Shown: piece after piece, positions 10,401-19,820 of the stretch | How positions within the stretch are numbered: the stretch's first letter is position 1 | Layout: every line of letters starts with the position of its first letter | Source of the DNA: Myxococcales bacterium | GTDB lineage: Bacteria > Myxococcota > Polyangia > Nannocystales > Nannocystaceae | Assembly: GCA_016793465.1 (NCBI GenBank) | Contig: JAEUJW010000040.1 | Location: 62,001-126,000, forward strand | Length of the DNA: 64,000 nt | Reading direction: 5' to 3' | Made by a program: the position numbers and the translations under genes | The notes under the pieces: generated by a model | What the model was told of the DNA's origin: nothing | The model's input: the letters and a program-made list of their open reading frames with translations, nothing else | Database searches by the model: none

Positions 10401-11512
10401 GGCACGTCGGGCCGGAACTGCGAGACCGGCGGCGCGTCCATGCACTGCTTGTCGTTGAGCGGGTCGGCCTCGAACGGCCAGCGGTCGGTCAGCACCTCGA
10501 ACAGGATCACCCCGACCGCGTACCAGTCCGACGCCGGCACCGCGAGCTGGGCCGCCGCCTGCTCGGGCGCCATGTACTGCGTGGTGCCCTCGATCATCCC
10601 CCGCGACTCGAACAGCGACTCGCGACCTGTCTCGTCGACCAGCCCGAAGTCGAGGATGACCACGCGGCCCTCGGTGGTGACCATCACGTTGTCCGGCTTC
10701 AGGTCGCGGTGGATCTTCCCGGCCTGATGCAGCGCGTGCACGCCCCGCGTCAGCTGGCGCAGCAGGTCGCGCACGCCGTCCCAGTCGCACGCCTGCATGG
10801 CGTCGCGCAGGTTGCGGCCCGACACCAGCTCCATCGTGAAGTACCAGCTGCCGTCGTCGTGGTGCAGGTCGTGCAGCGTGACCAGGTTCTCGTGGGCGAT
10901 GTCCGCCATGCGCCGGAACTCGCGCTTCAGGCGATAGACCCCCAGCGCCTCGATGTCGAACAGCATTTTTAATGCGACGCGCTGGTCGTTGCGGGTGTCA
11001 GTCGCCCGGAACACCCTGCCCATCCCGCCCGCGCCGAGCTGCTTCTCGAGCATGTAGTGCCCGAGCCGGCGCGGCAGCCCGCGCCGCGCCGGCGCCGGCG
11101 GTGCCTCCGTCGCGCCCTCGGCCGGCGCCGCCGACCCCTTGCCCTCGCCCGGCCCCCGCGGCTTCAACGGCGGCGGTCGTGCCACCGACCGCTTCGCCTC
11201 CGCCGGCCCTCGCGGCTTCAGCGGCGGCGGTCGTGCCACCGACCGCTTCGCCTCCGCCGACCGCCGCGACTTCGCCGCCGGCGCCGCCGTGCCCGCCGCC
11301 GCTGCCGTGCCCGCCGCACCCGCCACACCCGCCGTGCCCGCCGGCGTCGCCGTGCCCGCCGCCGGAGCCGCGCCCGCCGGCGCCGCCGTGCCCGCCGGCA
11401 GCGTCACCTCCTTGCTGTCCACCCGCCGCGAGACGACCTGCCGCGCCTGCCGCCCGCGCTGCGTCGACGCCTTGCTGTCCGCCGGCCCCCGCGGCTGCTT
11501 CGGCTTCGCCAT
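7490..11512 (-). CDS. Serine/threonine protein kinase with AAA ATPase and helical repeat region
   Basis: 1340 residues from the ATG at 11512 (an upstream GTG at 11557 adds 15 residues; the ATG with MAKPKQPRGP looks better). Residues ~35-140 are a low-complexity Ala/Gly/Pro linker containing an exact 18-residue duplication. Residues ~151-400 are a Hanks kinase: GAGGMGRV at 160-167, the ATP-binding Lys at 182, HRD at 268-270, DFG at 288-290 and APE at 315-317. Residues ~420-760 are an AAA/STAND-type ATPase with Walker A GEAGVGKT (447-454) and a Walker B-like VVLLDNLQWGD. The remaining ~550 residues are TPR-like helices. This is the PknK-like architecture common in myxobacteria; it probably integrates a cytoplasmic signal, with unknown targets. 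No neighbour is clearly functionally linked. Confidence 0.9.
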   Translation of the reverse strand: MAKPKQPRGPADSKASTQRGRQARQVVSRRVDSKEVTLPAGTAAPAGAAPAAGTATPAGTAGVAGAAGTAAAAGTAAPAAKSRRSAEAKRSVARPPPLKPRGPAEAKRSVARPPPLKPRGPGEGKGSAAPAEGATEAPPAPARRGLPRRLGHYMLEKQLGAGGMGRVFRATDTRNDQRVALKMLFDIEALGVYRLKREFRRMADIAHENLVTLHDLHHDDGSWYFTMELVSGRNLRDAMQACDWDGVRDLLRQLTRGVHALHQAGKIHRDLKPDNVMVTTEGRVVILDFGLVDETGRESLFESRGMIEGTTQYMAPEQAAAQLAVPASDWYAVGVILFEVLTDRWPFEADPLNDKQCMDAPPVSQFRPDVPRDLVELIAALLRRVPTERPGAAEILRWCTPRRSPPLLRVAPLAKTALIERDAAMAALYEALHGVTRGTPACVDLVGEAGVGKTAVAEQFAGEVVEAGIVALRGVCSPRESVPFRAFDGLLDALTAHLASYVPAELQALSAGLGAKLAALTQIFPVLAQVGWVSRATPGAAEPSEVRRRAFEGLKVLLYRIAERRPMVVLLDNLQWGDLDSAYLLNHLFASPGVPPALFVLAYRPTESPLLQMLGLQRTMSTPPYELREVRLGPLSPSGAGELVRRLRGRSRELLDARYVGPVVSESGGNPALVCALVEEVERGGAGRTAPPGEGDLLRRLVRTRLGRVTPAARELYARVVVADQAVPLALLQHAGAWSGDIRTLVVPLRGEGLLQFASEGDAPTIECTNEPLQHAALSILEPELLRRSHGDLATAYIVTNSAGSERVARHLHAAGRDEEAVEHAADAASAASRVLAFERAAELYALALECKPNQWTLEKNRAEALVQAGRGAEAAPLFLAAAEHAPAAATTRMLRAAAEHFFNYGHLERARRILDELLQAAGARGTDAGPSGAALAEAIRRLERRGYAFVERSEFELSRREMDRIDLGWIAGKGLFINDPLQAGLFLVESTTLALAAGEPRRVARSLGLCGLLLSGRNDATGVAMLAEAQRIATRIRDPYAMGLAIVCRGIVARHRGQWRTALAEIDLGVQYLRDHCPGSVWECGLGQASTMAALEAMGELRVMSERSESLYQRAQAIGDIHSSRLAAIYSALTLLAAGKPRQARERVHGALATWPREGFHIQDLHALKIGVFCDLYERRPHDAWQRIQAVWPVLAASGFLELAARRGEAYLLRARAGLAVLRASPGGDARVMALVTEDIARLEGEGTPHLAADALLLRAGLSACRGDSAGTLRHLGLAKQAFHDTGMGLHADLADRWHREALGVDDSRARARLDARMHMQNVTDIEAWMRVVGPGLVG
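11151..11258 (-). repeat. Two tandem 54-bp coding repeats in the kinase linker
   Basis: Two direct copies (11151-11204 and 11205-11258) differ at only two visible positions. On the minus strand they encode the duplicated 18-residue linker segment with the core SVARPPPLKPRGP. The repeat keeps frame and looks like a recent slippage duplication. Confidence 0.85.
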
Positions 11513-11613
11513 CCCAGCCCAGGATGCCGCGCCTTCGCCTCCGCCGATAGTCCGCACGCCGCCCCCACGCGGGCGGCGTCACCCGCCCGGCCGCGTCCGT
11601 TCGCGCGCCAGGC

Positions 11614-12501
11614 TCACCTCCGGGCCGTCTTCTTCGCCGCCACCTTGGTCAGCTTCTTGTTCGCCACCGCCTTGCTCGTCGCCGGCGTGCTCGCCGCCTT
11701 CGCCGCCGTCTTACTCACCGCCGGCTTGCTCACCGCCTTCGCCGCCGCCTTCGCCGCCGGCTTGCTCGCCGCCTTCGCCGCCGGCTTGCTCGCCGCCTTC
11801 GTCGCCGGCTTGCTCGCCGCCTTCGCCGCCGGCTTGCTCACCGCCTTCGCCGCCGTCTTGCTCGCCGCCTTCGCCGCCGGCTTGCTCACCGCCTTCGCCG
11901 CCGCCTTCGCCGCCGGCTTGCTCACCGCCGGCTTGCTCACCGCCGTCTTGCTCACCGCCTTCGCCGCCGGCTTGCTCACCGCCTTCGCCGCCGTCTTGCT
12001 CGCCGTCTTCGCCGCCTCCGTCTTGCTCGCCGCGTTCTTCGCCCTCGACCCGCCGGGCAGGTTCGCCTCGTAGAGCGCGATGTACTCGCGCGAGGGCACC
12101 CTGCGGATCGCCTCGCCGACCACCTCGAGCGCCACGTCCTCGAGCTTTTTAAAACGGATGCAGCTCTTGCCCATGTCGAGCTTCTTGCCGGTTTTGGCCC
12201 ACGCCGCGCGCAGCCAGGCCTCCTCGCCGGGCTTCATGTACGTCGCCATCAGGTAGATCGCCATGTGCGACTTCTGCGACGCGATGCTCGCGAACGGCAG
12301 CGGCTGCCTGGGATCGGTGTGGTAGCCCGCGGGGTACAGCGAGTGCGGCACGAAGAACCCCGGCATGCCGTAGCTCATGCCCTCGGCGTAGCCCTCGCCG
12401 AGGTTCTTGATAATTACCTCGCGCACGGCGGACAGCGCCGCCCGGCGATCGGCGGGCAGCTCCGCCATGTACTGTTTGACCGTGGTGGGCTTGTTCGGCA
12501 T
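11614..12501 (-). CDS. DUF1801 domain protein with histone H1-like tail
   Basis: 295 residues from ATG at 12501. Residues 1-135 match the DUF1801 (YdhG/iron-chaperone-fold) family: TVKQYMAELPADRRAAL at the start, then YGMPGFFVP, SQKSHMAIYL and the terminal MGKSCIRFKKLEDV segment. The remaining ~150 residues are almost pure Ala/Lys/Ser/Thr/Pro/Val repeats of the AAKAVSKPAAKA type, a strongly basic H1-like tail likely to bind nucleic acid. Members of DUF1801 are small proteins of poorly defined function, and the tail more than doubles the normal length. The repeat DNA could expand or contract by slippage. The gene is separated by about 100 bases from the kinase gene downstream of it and is not obviously part of its operon. 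Confidence 0.85.
   Translation of the reverse strand: MPNKPTTVKQYMAELPADRRAALSAVREVIIKNLGEGYAEGMSYGMPGFFVPHSLYPAGYHTDPRQPLPFASIASQKSHMAIYLMATYMKPGEEAWLRAAWAKTGKKLDMGKSCIRFKKLEDVALEVVGEAIRRVPSREYIALYEANLPGGSRAKNAASKTEAAKTASKTAAKAVSKPAAKAVSKTAVSKPAVSKPAAKAAAKAVSKPAAKAASKTAAKAVSKPAAKAASKPATKAASKPAAKAASKPAAKAAAKAVSKPAVSKTAAKAASTPATSKAVANKKLTKVAAKKTARR
11658..12044 (-). repeat. Degenerate tandem repeats coding the Ala/Lys/Ser/Pro tail
   Basis: Roughly 15 imperfect copies of a short unit (plus-strand form CTTGCTCGCCGCCTTCGCCG) in the 3' part of the DUF1801 gene. The unit period is a multiple of three, so copy-number change would alter tail length but not frame. Confidence 0.8.
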
Positions 12502-12534
12502 GCCGCGGAGTATCGTCGCACCCCGCGAGCGAAA

Positions 12535-14202
12535 TCAATGATGGATCACGCCGAACAGCGTCAACAACGGCTTTAGCACCCCGCCGAGCCCCTCCGCCAC
12601 GATCGACGCGACCGCCAGCGTCGTCAGCGTGACGTCCTTCCAGCCCAGCCAGCGCCCGAGCACGATCCACATCACGAACCCGCCGAGGAAGAACGAGACG
12701 CCGAGCGCCGGCGACAGCACCAGCCCGAGCCCGATCCCCACCGACTCCGGCATCCAGCGGCTGAGCCCCTTGACCCGCTCGAGCAGCGTATACGCCGCCC
12801 CGACCGCCGCCCCGATCAGCAGCGCGTCCAGCACGCCCTCCGGCAGCGCCGCCGAGCCCTCGAACATCTTGGCGCTGGCCGCCCACATCTTCGCCACCGG
12901 CGCCGAGTGCCCCTCGCCCTCGAGCACCAGCGGCTTCGCCGCGTGGATCTGCGAGAACACCCACGCCGCCACCAGCGAGCACGGCAGCACCGTCAGCGTC
13001 TGCGTCCAGAACTGGTAGCGCGACGGCACCTTGAACCACCGCCCGTACGCCATGTCCCCGGTCAGGAGGCCCGCCTGCGCCCCCGAGCCGGCGACGAAGC
13101 CCGCGCCGCTCAGGTTCTCGGCCACCGTCTTGCCGCCGAACGCCGTCGTCACCCCCTGCAGCAGGATGCCCATCACCCGCGCCGGGTTGAACGCCGTCAT
13201 CGCCGCCGCCCGCGTGGCGATGATGTTCTGCAGCAGCCCGCCGATGGCGATCAGCACGATCACCAGCACGATCGACAGCCCGAACACCAGGTTGAGCACC
13301 GCCGTCGCGGTGGTGAACGCCACCGCCGCCAGGATCGCCAGCGTGCGCCCCGACATCACCGGGTCGTCGTCGTCGGTCTTCTGCCCGAGCGACAGGATCG
13401 ACGCGAACCCGCCGACGAACGCCCGCCAATTGATTAAAATGTTGACGATGCCCGAGGCCACCAGGTAGCCGAGGCCCGGCCAGTAGAACTGGTGCGGCCG
13501 CGTCGGCGTGTCGAGGTGCGGGGCCATCACCATCAGCGCCGCCGCCCCGAACAGGAAGCCGACGCACGTGCGCATGCCCATCAGGTACGAGCCGCCGATG
13601 GCGAACGGCGACCACGCGATCGCCCCGCCGACCGCCGCCAGGGCGCCGAGCGGCGTCGCCTCGGGGAAGATGTTCAGGCCCTCCTCGCCGCTGCCGACCA
13701 CCCAGAACATCAGCAGCAGGCACGCGCCCAGCAGGATCTTCGGCTGGCGCGGGTCGCCCTCCTCGACGAGCGCGCGGATCACCCCCTGCACCGCCCGCGA
13801 GCCCGGCCACGGCAGGTCCTCGCGCAGGATCAGCAGCTGGCGCAGCGGGATCACCATCACCAGCCCGACCACGCTCGACACCACCGCGAACGCCACCATC
13901 TCGAACATCGAGAACGCCGGCCCGGTCATCGCCTTGGCCGCGAAGAAGTTCGAGATGAACCCGAGGCTCCCGCCCGCCGAGCCCATGGTCGAGACGATCA
14001 CCATCTCGGTGGTCGTGATCGGCATCTTCGACACGAAGAAGATGGCGAAGAAGAACAGCGCCGCGATCGTCGGCCCCTCCTCGATCACCCCGAACGACAG
14101 CGTCAGGTACGAGTTCATCGCGCACAGCAGGCACGCCAGGATGAACCCGGCGATCACCGCCCGGGGCGTGATGCCGTGCGAGGGAGCGGACGGAGCTTGC
14201 AC
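12535..14202 (-). CDS. OPT family oligopeptide-type transporter
   Basis: 555 residues from a GTG at 14202, with about 14 strongly hydrophobic segments over the whole length and short polar loops. The N-terminal stretch ITPRAVIAGFILACLLCAMNSYL with a following EEGPTIAAL segment, the glycine-rich GSAGGSLGFISNF loop and the later MAYGRWFKVPSRYQFW segment fit bacterial OPT/YSL-type transporters, which move oligopeptides or metal-chelate complexes by proton coupling across the inner membrane. It lies 33 bases downstream of the DUF1801 start and 38 bases after the end of the PAS-STAS gene, so co-transcription is possible. Substrate cannot be read from the sequence. Confidence 0.82.
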   Translation of the reverse strand: MQAPSAPSHGITPRAVIAGFILACLLCAMNSYLTLSFGVIEEGPTIAALFFFAIFFVSKMPITTTEMVIVSTMGSAGGSLGFISNFFAAKAMTGPAFSMFEMVAFAVVSSVVGLVMVIPLRQLLILREDLPWPGSRAVQGVIRALVEEGDPRQPKILLGACLLLMFWVVGSGEEGLNIFPEATPLGALAAVGGAIAWSPFAIGGSYLMGMRTCVGFLFGAAALMVMAPHLDTPTRPHQFYWPGLGYLVASGIVNILINWRAFVGGFASILSLGQKTDDDDPVMSGRTLAILAAVAFTTATAVLNLVFGLSIVLVIVLIAIGGLLQNIIATRAAAMTAFNPARVMGILLQGVTTAFGGKTVAENLSGAGFVAGSGAQAGLLTGDMAYGRWFKVPSRYQFWTQTLTVLPCSLVAAWVFSQIHAAKPLVLEGEGHSAPVAKMWAASAKMFEGSAALPEGVLDALLIGAAVGAAYTLLERVKGLSRWMPESVGIGLGLVLSPALGVSFFLGGFVMWIVLGRWLGWKDVTLTTLAVASIVAEGLGGVLKPLLTLFGVIHH

Positions 14203-14240
14203 AGCCGGGACGATAGGGGACGTCGCCCCCGGCGATCAAC

Positions 14241-15341
14241 CTACTTCGGGCGCATGCGGGTCAGGCAGTCCTTCAGGGCCTCGCGCAGGTTCGAGTGCAC
14301 GGTGAGCCGCGAGAGGTCGAGGCCCAGCGTCACCATCGTCTGGGCGATGTTCGGGTGGATGCCGGTGATGATCCCCTGCGCCCCCAGCAGCTCGATCGCC
14401 CGGACCAGGCCCAGCAGGTGCCCCGCCGTGCTGGTGTCGACCACGTCGACGCCGGTCATGTCGAGGATGGCGAACCGCGCCCGCACGCGGGTGACCGCCT
14501 GCAGCAGCCCGTCCATGATCTCCGCCGTGCGCACGCTGTCGACCAGCCCGAGGATCGGCAGGCACAGCACCCGCTCCCACACCTCGATGATCGGCGTCGA
14601 CATCGAGCGGATCGCCTGCTGCTGGCGCTCGATCAGCTCGAGCTGCGCGCGCAGCTCCTTCTCCCGCTGCGCCGAGTCGCTGATGTCGAGCGCGATGCCG
14701 AGGAGCCGCGCCCCGCCCGCCTCCTCCGCCCGCACCGGCACCAGCCAGCTCTCCCAGTGCGAACCCACCATCTCCATGAAGTTGTGCTTCGCCTGGCCCG
14801 CCAGCGCCTCGCGCAGCGCCGAGTGCCCGTGCTCGGTGCCCGGCAGCGCGAAGATGTTCGCCCCGACCAGCGACCCCGGCGGCGCCTGCGAGGCCCGACC
14901 CTCGTACAGCAGGAAGCCCCCCTCACCGTCGATCGCCCACACCCCCACGTTCAGGCTCTGGGCCATGGCCCGCAGCAGCCGCCGCTCGAGCGCCACCTGC
15001 CCCGCCTCCGCGACCCGCGCCGTCACCTCGCGCCCGTAGCAGTGCGCCCCGCACACGCGGTCGTCCGCGTCGTACAGGCACGCGTGCAGCCACTCGAACG
15101 CGCGCCCGTCGCTCGCCAGCCGCCACACGTGGGCCGCGTCGTCGTCCGCCAGCAGCGACGTCCACGCCGCGCCGTCGGCCAGCGGCACCAGCTCGGCGAG
15201 CGAGCGCCCGACCGCCGCCGCCGCCGCCACCCCGAACGTCTGCTCCGCCCGCGGGCTCCACGCGGTGACCCGCAGCCCGGCGTCGACCGCGAGCTCCACG
15301 AACGGCGCCGCCCCGCGGCGTACGACCCCATTGTCCGTCAT
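14241..15341 (-). CDS. PAS-STAS signalling protein (RsbR-like), copy A
   Basis: 366 residues from ATG at 15341; an ATG at 15359 would add six residues. Residues ~15-125 and ~130-245 are PAS-like sensor modules (AWSPRAEQTFG, GSLVGANIFALPG, LGIALDISD). Residues ~255-366 are a STAS domain of the RsbR type, introduced by IRSMSTPIIEVWERVLCLPI. The segment MTGVDVVDTSTAGHLLGLV carries the Ser/Thr cluster that serves as phosphorylation site in RsbR/RsbS stressosome proteins, and a second conserved Thr is in NIAQTMV. It probably forms part of a stressosome-like or partner-switching complex, but no RsbT/W-type kinase is adjacent. It is paired in tandem with a paralogue at 15416-16507. Confidence 0.85.
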   Translation of the reverse strand: MTDNGVVRRGAAPFVELAVDAGLRVTAWSPRAEQTFGVAAAAAVGRSLAELVPLADGAAWTSLLADDDAAHVWRLASDGRAFEWLHACLYDADDRVCGAHCYGREVTARVAEAGQVALERRLLRAMAQSLNVGVWAIDGEGGFLLYEGRASQAPPGSLVGANIFALPGTEHGHSALREALAGQAKHNFMEMVGSHWESWLVPVRAEEAGGARLLGIALDISDSAQREKELRAQLELIERQQQAIRSMSTPIIEVWERVLCLPILGLVDSVRTAEIMDGLLQAVTRVRARFAILDMTGVDVVDTSTAGHLLGLVRAIELLGAQGIITGIHPNIAQTMVTLGLDLSRLTVHSNLREALKDCLTRMRPK

Positions 15342-15415
15342 GACACTGTACTCGCACATTCGCGGCCGCTTGTCGCCGGTCCCGGCGCGGGCGAGCCTGC
15401 GCCGGCGCGCGGCCT

Positions 15416-16507
15416 TTATCGCACCTGGCGCAGGAGGCAGTACTTCAGGGCCTCGCGGAGGTTGGCGTGGACGACGATGCGCGAGAGGTCGAGCCCCAGC
15501 GCGACCATCGTCTGGGCGATGTCGGGGTGAATCCCCGTGATGATCCCCGTGGCCCCGAGCAGCTCGATCGCCCGCACGAGGCCCAGCAGGTGCCCCGCGG
15601 TGCTGGTGTCGACGACCTCCACCCCCGTCATGTCGAGGATGGCGAAGCGCGCCCGCACGCGCGTGACCGCCTGCAGCAGGCTGTCCATGATCTCCGCCGT
15701 GCGCACGCTGTCGACCAGCCCGAGGATCGGCAGGCACAGCACCTTGTCCCACACCTCGATGATCGGCGTCGACATCGAGCGGATGGCCCGCTGCTGGCGC
15801 TCGATCAGCTCGAGCTTGTCGCGCAGCTCCCGCTCGCGCGCCGTCGCCTCGCTGACGTCGAGCGAGATGCCGACCACCGCCACGTCGGTCGGCGCCTCCG
15901 CCTGCAGCGGGATCATCCAGCTCTCCCAGTCCTTGCCGTACTGGCTCGACACCCCGTGGTCGGGCTCGCCCCGCAGCGCCGCGCGTATCGCCTCGCCGAC
16001 CCCGGGGCCGTACAGCGTGAAGATGTTCTGCCCGACGAGCGAGCCCTCCGGCACCATCGCCGCCCGCCCGCACTGGATCACGAACGTCCCGCGGCTGTCG
16101 ATCGCCCACAGCACCATGCCGAGCGTCTGGTGCACCACCCGCAGGATGGCCTGGTCGCGCCGCGCCAGCCGGTCCGCGGCCGCCTGCGCCGTCACCTCGC
16201 GCCCGTGACACACGGCCCCGCACACGCGCCCGTCGGCGTCGAACAGGCACGCGTGCTGCCACGCGAACACCCGCCCGTCGGCCAGCGACCACACCTCGTC
16301 CGCGTCGCCCTCGCTCAGCACGCGCCGCCAGCTCGCCTCGCCGCCGGCGACCGCGACGAGCTCGGCGATCGGCCGCCCGATCGCCGCGGCCCGCTCCGCC
16401 GCGAACGCCTGCTCCGCCCGCGGGCTCCACTCGGTCACCCGCAGCTGTGCGTCGACCTCGACCTCGACCCACGGCACCCGCCGCAACACCCCGCGTCGCT
16501 CGCTCAT
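15416..16507 (-). CDS. PAS-STAS signalling protein (RsbR-like), copy B
   Basis: 363 residues from ATG at 16507. The design equals that of the downstream neighbour: a PAS-like region (TEWSPRAEQAFA, GSLVGQNIFTLYG, VGISLDVSE) followed by an RsbR-type STAS domain with VVDTSTAGHLLGLV. The STAS half is nearly identical to copy A at DNA level, including a run of about 60 identical bases around 15685-15745, while the sensor half has diverged strongly. The two genes are 74 bases apart in the same orientation and probably form one transcription unit. A plausible reading is two subunits of one complex that sense different inputs through different PAS domains; this is inference. Confidence 0.85.
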   Translation of the reverse strand: MSERRGVLRRVPWVEVEVDAQLRVTEWSPRAEQAFAAERAAAIGRPIAELVAVAGGEASWRRVLSEGDADEVWSLADGRVFAWQHACLFDADGRVCGAVCHGREVTAQAAADRLARRDQAILRVVHQTLGMVLWAIDSRGTFVIQCGRAAMVPEGSLVGQNIFTLYGPGVGEAIRAALRGEPDHGVSSQYGKDWESWMIPLQAEAPTDVAVVGISLDVSEATARERELRDKLELIERQQRAIRSMSTPIIEVWDKVLCLPILGLVDSVRTAEIMDSLLQAVTRVRARFAILDMTGVEVVDTSTAGHLLGLVRAIELLGATGIITGIHPDIAQTMVALGLDLSRIVVHANLREALKYCLLRQVR

Positions 16508-16642
16508 CGAGCCCGTCTCTCGCACATCGCGGCGGTTTTGTCCCGGTCTGCGCCCGCCGCCCCCCGCGAGACCTGGCCCACGCGCTCGCCCGGCGAAACT
16601 GCCCGGTTGACGGCGAGACGGCCGCCGCCTAGCTTGGGCGGC

Positions 16643-18280
<1,638 letters not shown>

Positions 18281-18404
18281 GCCGCGTCGGCGTCACCCGG
18301 CGCGGCGCACGATCACCTGATCGACCTGCAGCTCGCCCGACCCGTCGTCCTCCGCCCCGCGTCTGATCCGGCGCCGCGGCCGCGGGCACATCCGCCCGCC
18401 CCGC

Positions 18405-19382
18405 TCAGGCGTCGTGACCCTCGAACGACGTCGGCGCGAACGGGTCGTCCTCCCGCGGCCCCGCCGCGAACTCCCCCGCGGCGATGCGCCGCTCGAGGTC
18501 CTTGATCGCGACCGCGGCCTGCCCGATCGCCGCGGCCACCGTCCACGTCGAGCCCGCGCACACGTCGCCCGCCGCGTACAGCCGCGCCGCGTCGGTCCGT
18601 TGCCGCGTATCGACGCGCACGAACCCGCGGTCGTCGAGCCCGCACTGCCCGGCGACCAGCTCGCTGCGCGCCGCCAGCCCGGCGCAGATCACCACGCCCG
18701 CCGCCTCGACCACGCACTCGCCGTCCGGCCCGCGCAGCCGCGCCGCCTCGACCCGCTCGTCGCCCTCGATCGCCAGCAGCTGCGTCTGCATCCTCGGCTC
18801 GAGGTTCGCGCAGCGCAGGGCCGCCGCGCGGAAGTCCGGGCGCCCGCCGAGCCGCTCGCCGCGGTGCACGAGCACCACGCGCGGGCAGATCCTCGCCAGC
18901 AGCGCCGCCTCCTCGAGCGCCACGTCCCCGCCGCCGACCACCAGCATCGGCCTGCCCGCGAACCGTGAGCCGTACCGCCGCGCCGCCGGCGACAGCCCGC
19001 GCCCCGGCTCGTCCGCCTCGCCCGGCACGCCCAGACGTCGCCGCGTCGCCCCGGTCGCCAGCAGCAGCGCCGTCGCCGTGAACGTCGCCTCGGCCGTCTC
19101 GACCGCGCCCGCGGCCGCGTCGACCCGCCGCACCTCCGCCCCCGCGCGCACCTCCCCCCCGAGCTCGATCAAGTGCTCGAGCAGGCGCTCCGCGAGCGCG
19201 GGCCCGCTGTCGACCTGCAGCCCCGGGCTGTCGACGATCGGCGTCGGATTATTTAATAATTGGCCGCCGGCGTGCGGCCCCGCCTCGAGCACCAGCGCCC
19301 GCATCCGCAGCGCCCGCGCCGTGATCGCCGCCGCCAGCCCCGCGGGCCCGGCCCCGATCACGATCACGTCGTACGTCGTCAT
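18405..19382 (-). CDS. Thioredoxin-reductase-like FAD oxidoreductase lacking CxxC
   Basis: 325 residues from ATG at 19382; a GTG at 19394 whose GTGA overlaps the folB stop would add four residues and implies translational coupling. It has the TrxR-like fold: FAD motif VIVIGAGPAGLAAA, the GGQLLNNPTP loop, the NADPH motif MLVVGGGDVALEEA and the C-terminal FAD segment LYAAGDVCAG. The redox-active CxxC that precedes the NADPH motif in true thioredoxin reductases is absent; YGSRFAGRP stands in its place. It is therefore not a classical thioredoxin reductase and is more like the ferredoxin/flavodoxin-NADP reductase or other TrxR-like flavoenzymes. The partner is unknown. Confidence 0.85.
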   Translation of the reverse strand: MTTYDVIVIGAGPAGLAAAITARALRMRALVLEAGPHAGGQLLNNPTPIVDSPGLQVDSGPALAERLLEHLIELGGEVRAGAEVRRVDAAAGAVETAEATFTATALLLATGATRRRLGVPGEADEPGRGLSPAARRYGSRFAGRPMLVVGGGDVALEEAALLARICPRVVLVHRGERLGGRPDFRAAALRCANLEPRMQTQLLAIEGDERVEAARLRGPDGECVVEAAGVVICAGLAARSELVAGQCGLDDRGFVRVDTRQRTDAARLYAAGDVCAGSTWTVAAAIGQAAVAIKDLERRIAAGEFAAGPREDDPFAPTSFEGHDA

Positions 19383-19390
19383 CTCATCGC

Positions 19391-19777
19391 TCACGAGCCG
19401 TGCAGCTCGCCGAAATCGGCGGCCGTGCGCACGCACTCGACCCCGACCGAGCGCACGTACGGCATGTCGAGCGGCTTTTTAATAATCAGGACGCGGGCGC
19501 GCACGCTCGGGTGCATGCGGATGACCTCGCGGGCGAGGTCGACGGCCAGCGCCTCGATCAGCGCGTAGCGCCGGCCCTCGACGTGGCGCCGCAGGTGCCG
19601 CGTGATCTCGTAGTAGTCGACGAGGCCCTGCATCTCGTCGCGGGCCGGGCCCGCCCCGAAGTCGCACTCGAGCGTCAGGTCGACCTCGAGCTTCTGCGAG
19701 ATCCCCAGCTCGACCGCGTGGAAGCCGATCTCCACCTCGAGCTCGAGGCCGTTGCAGTGGACGATGTCGCTGGCCAT
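19391..19777 (-). CDS. folB: Dihydroneopterin aldolase
   Basis: 128 residues from ATG at 19777, the usual length of the family. The N-terminal strand HCNGLELEVEIGFHAVEL corresponds to the FolB start, with the conserved GFHxxE-type motif. The middle holds VDYYEITRHLRRHVEGRRYALIEAL, where the Tyr and the Glu of the LIE motif are the conserved pterin-pocket residues. The C-terminus IIKKPLDMPYVRSVGVE matches the family's K-P segment. It converts 7,8-dihydroneopterin to 6-hydroxymethyl-dihydropterin plus glycolaldehyde in folate synthesis. Other folate genes are not adjacent. The stop overlaps a possible GTG start of the downstream flavoprotein. Confidence 0.9.
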   Translation of the reverse strand: MASDIVHCNGLELEVEIGFHAVELGISQKLEVDLTLECDFGAGPARDEMQGLVDYYEITRHLRRHVEGRRYALIEALAVDLAREVIRMHPSVRARVLIIKKPLDMPYVRSVGVECVRTAADFGELHGS

Positions 19778-19820
19778 GCGGTCCGGACCCTAACACGGGC
19801 CCGGACCCGGCGTCACCGCC

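Noticed and set aside
7547..10972. Plus-strand frame opposite the Ser/Thr kinase
   Set aside because: Arg/Pro/His-rich nonsense; the minus strand holds intact kinase and ATPase motifs.
11658..12044. Regular short repeats considered as a CRISPR array
   Set aside because: Units are contiguous with no unique spacers, keep reading frame and encode a lysine/alanine tail.
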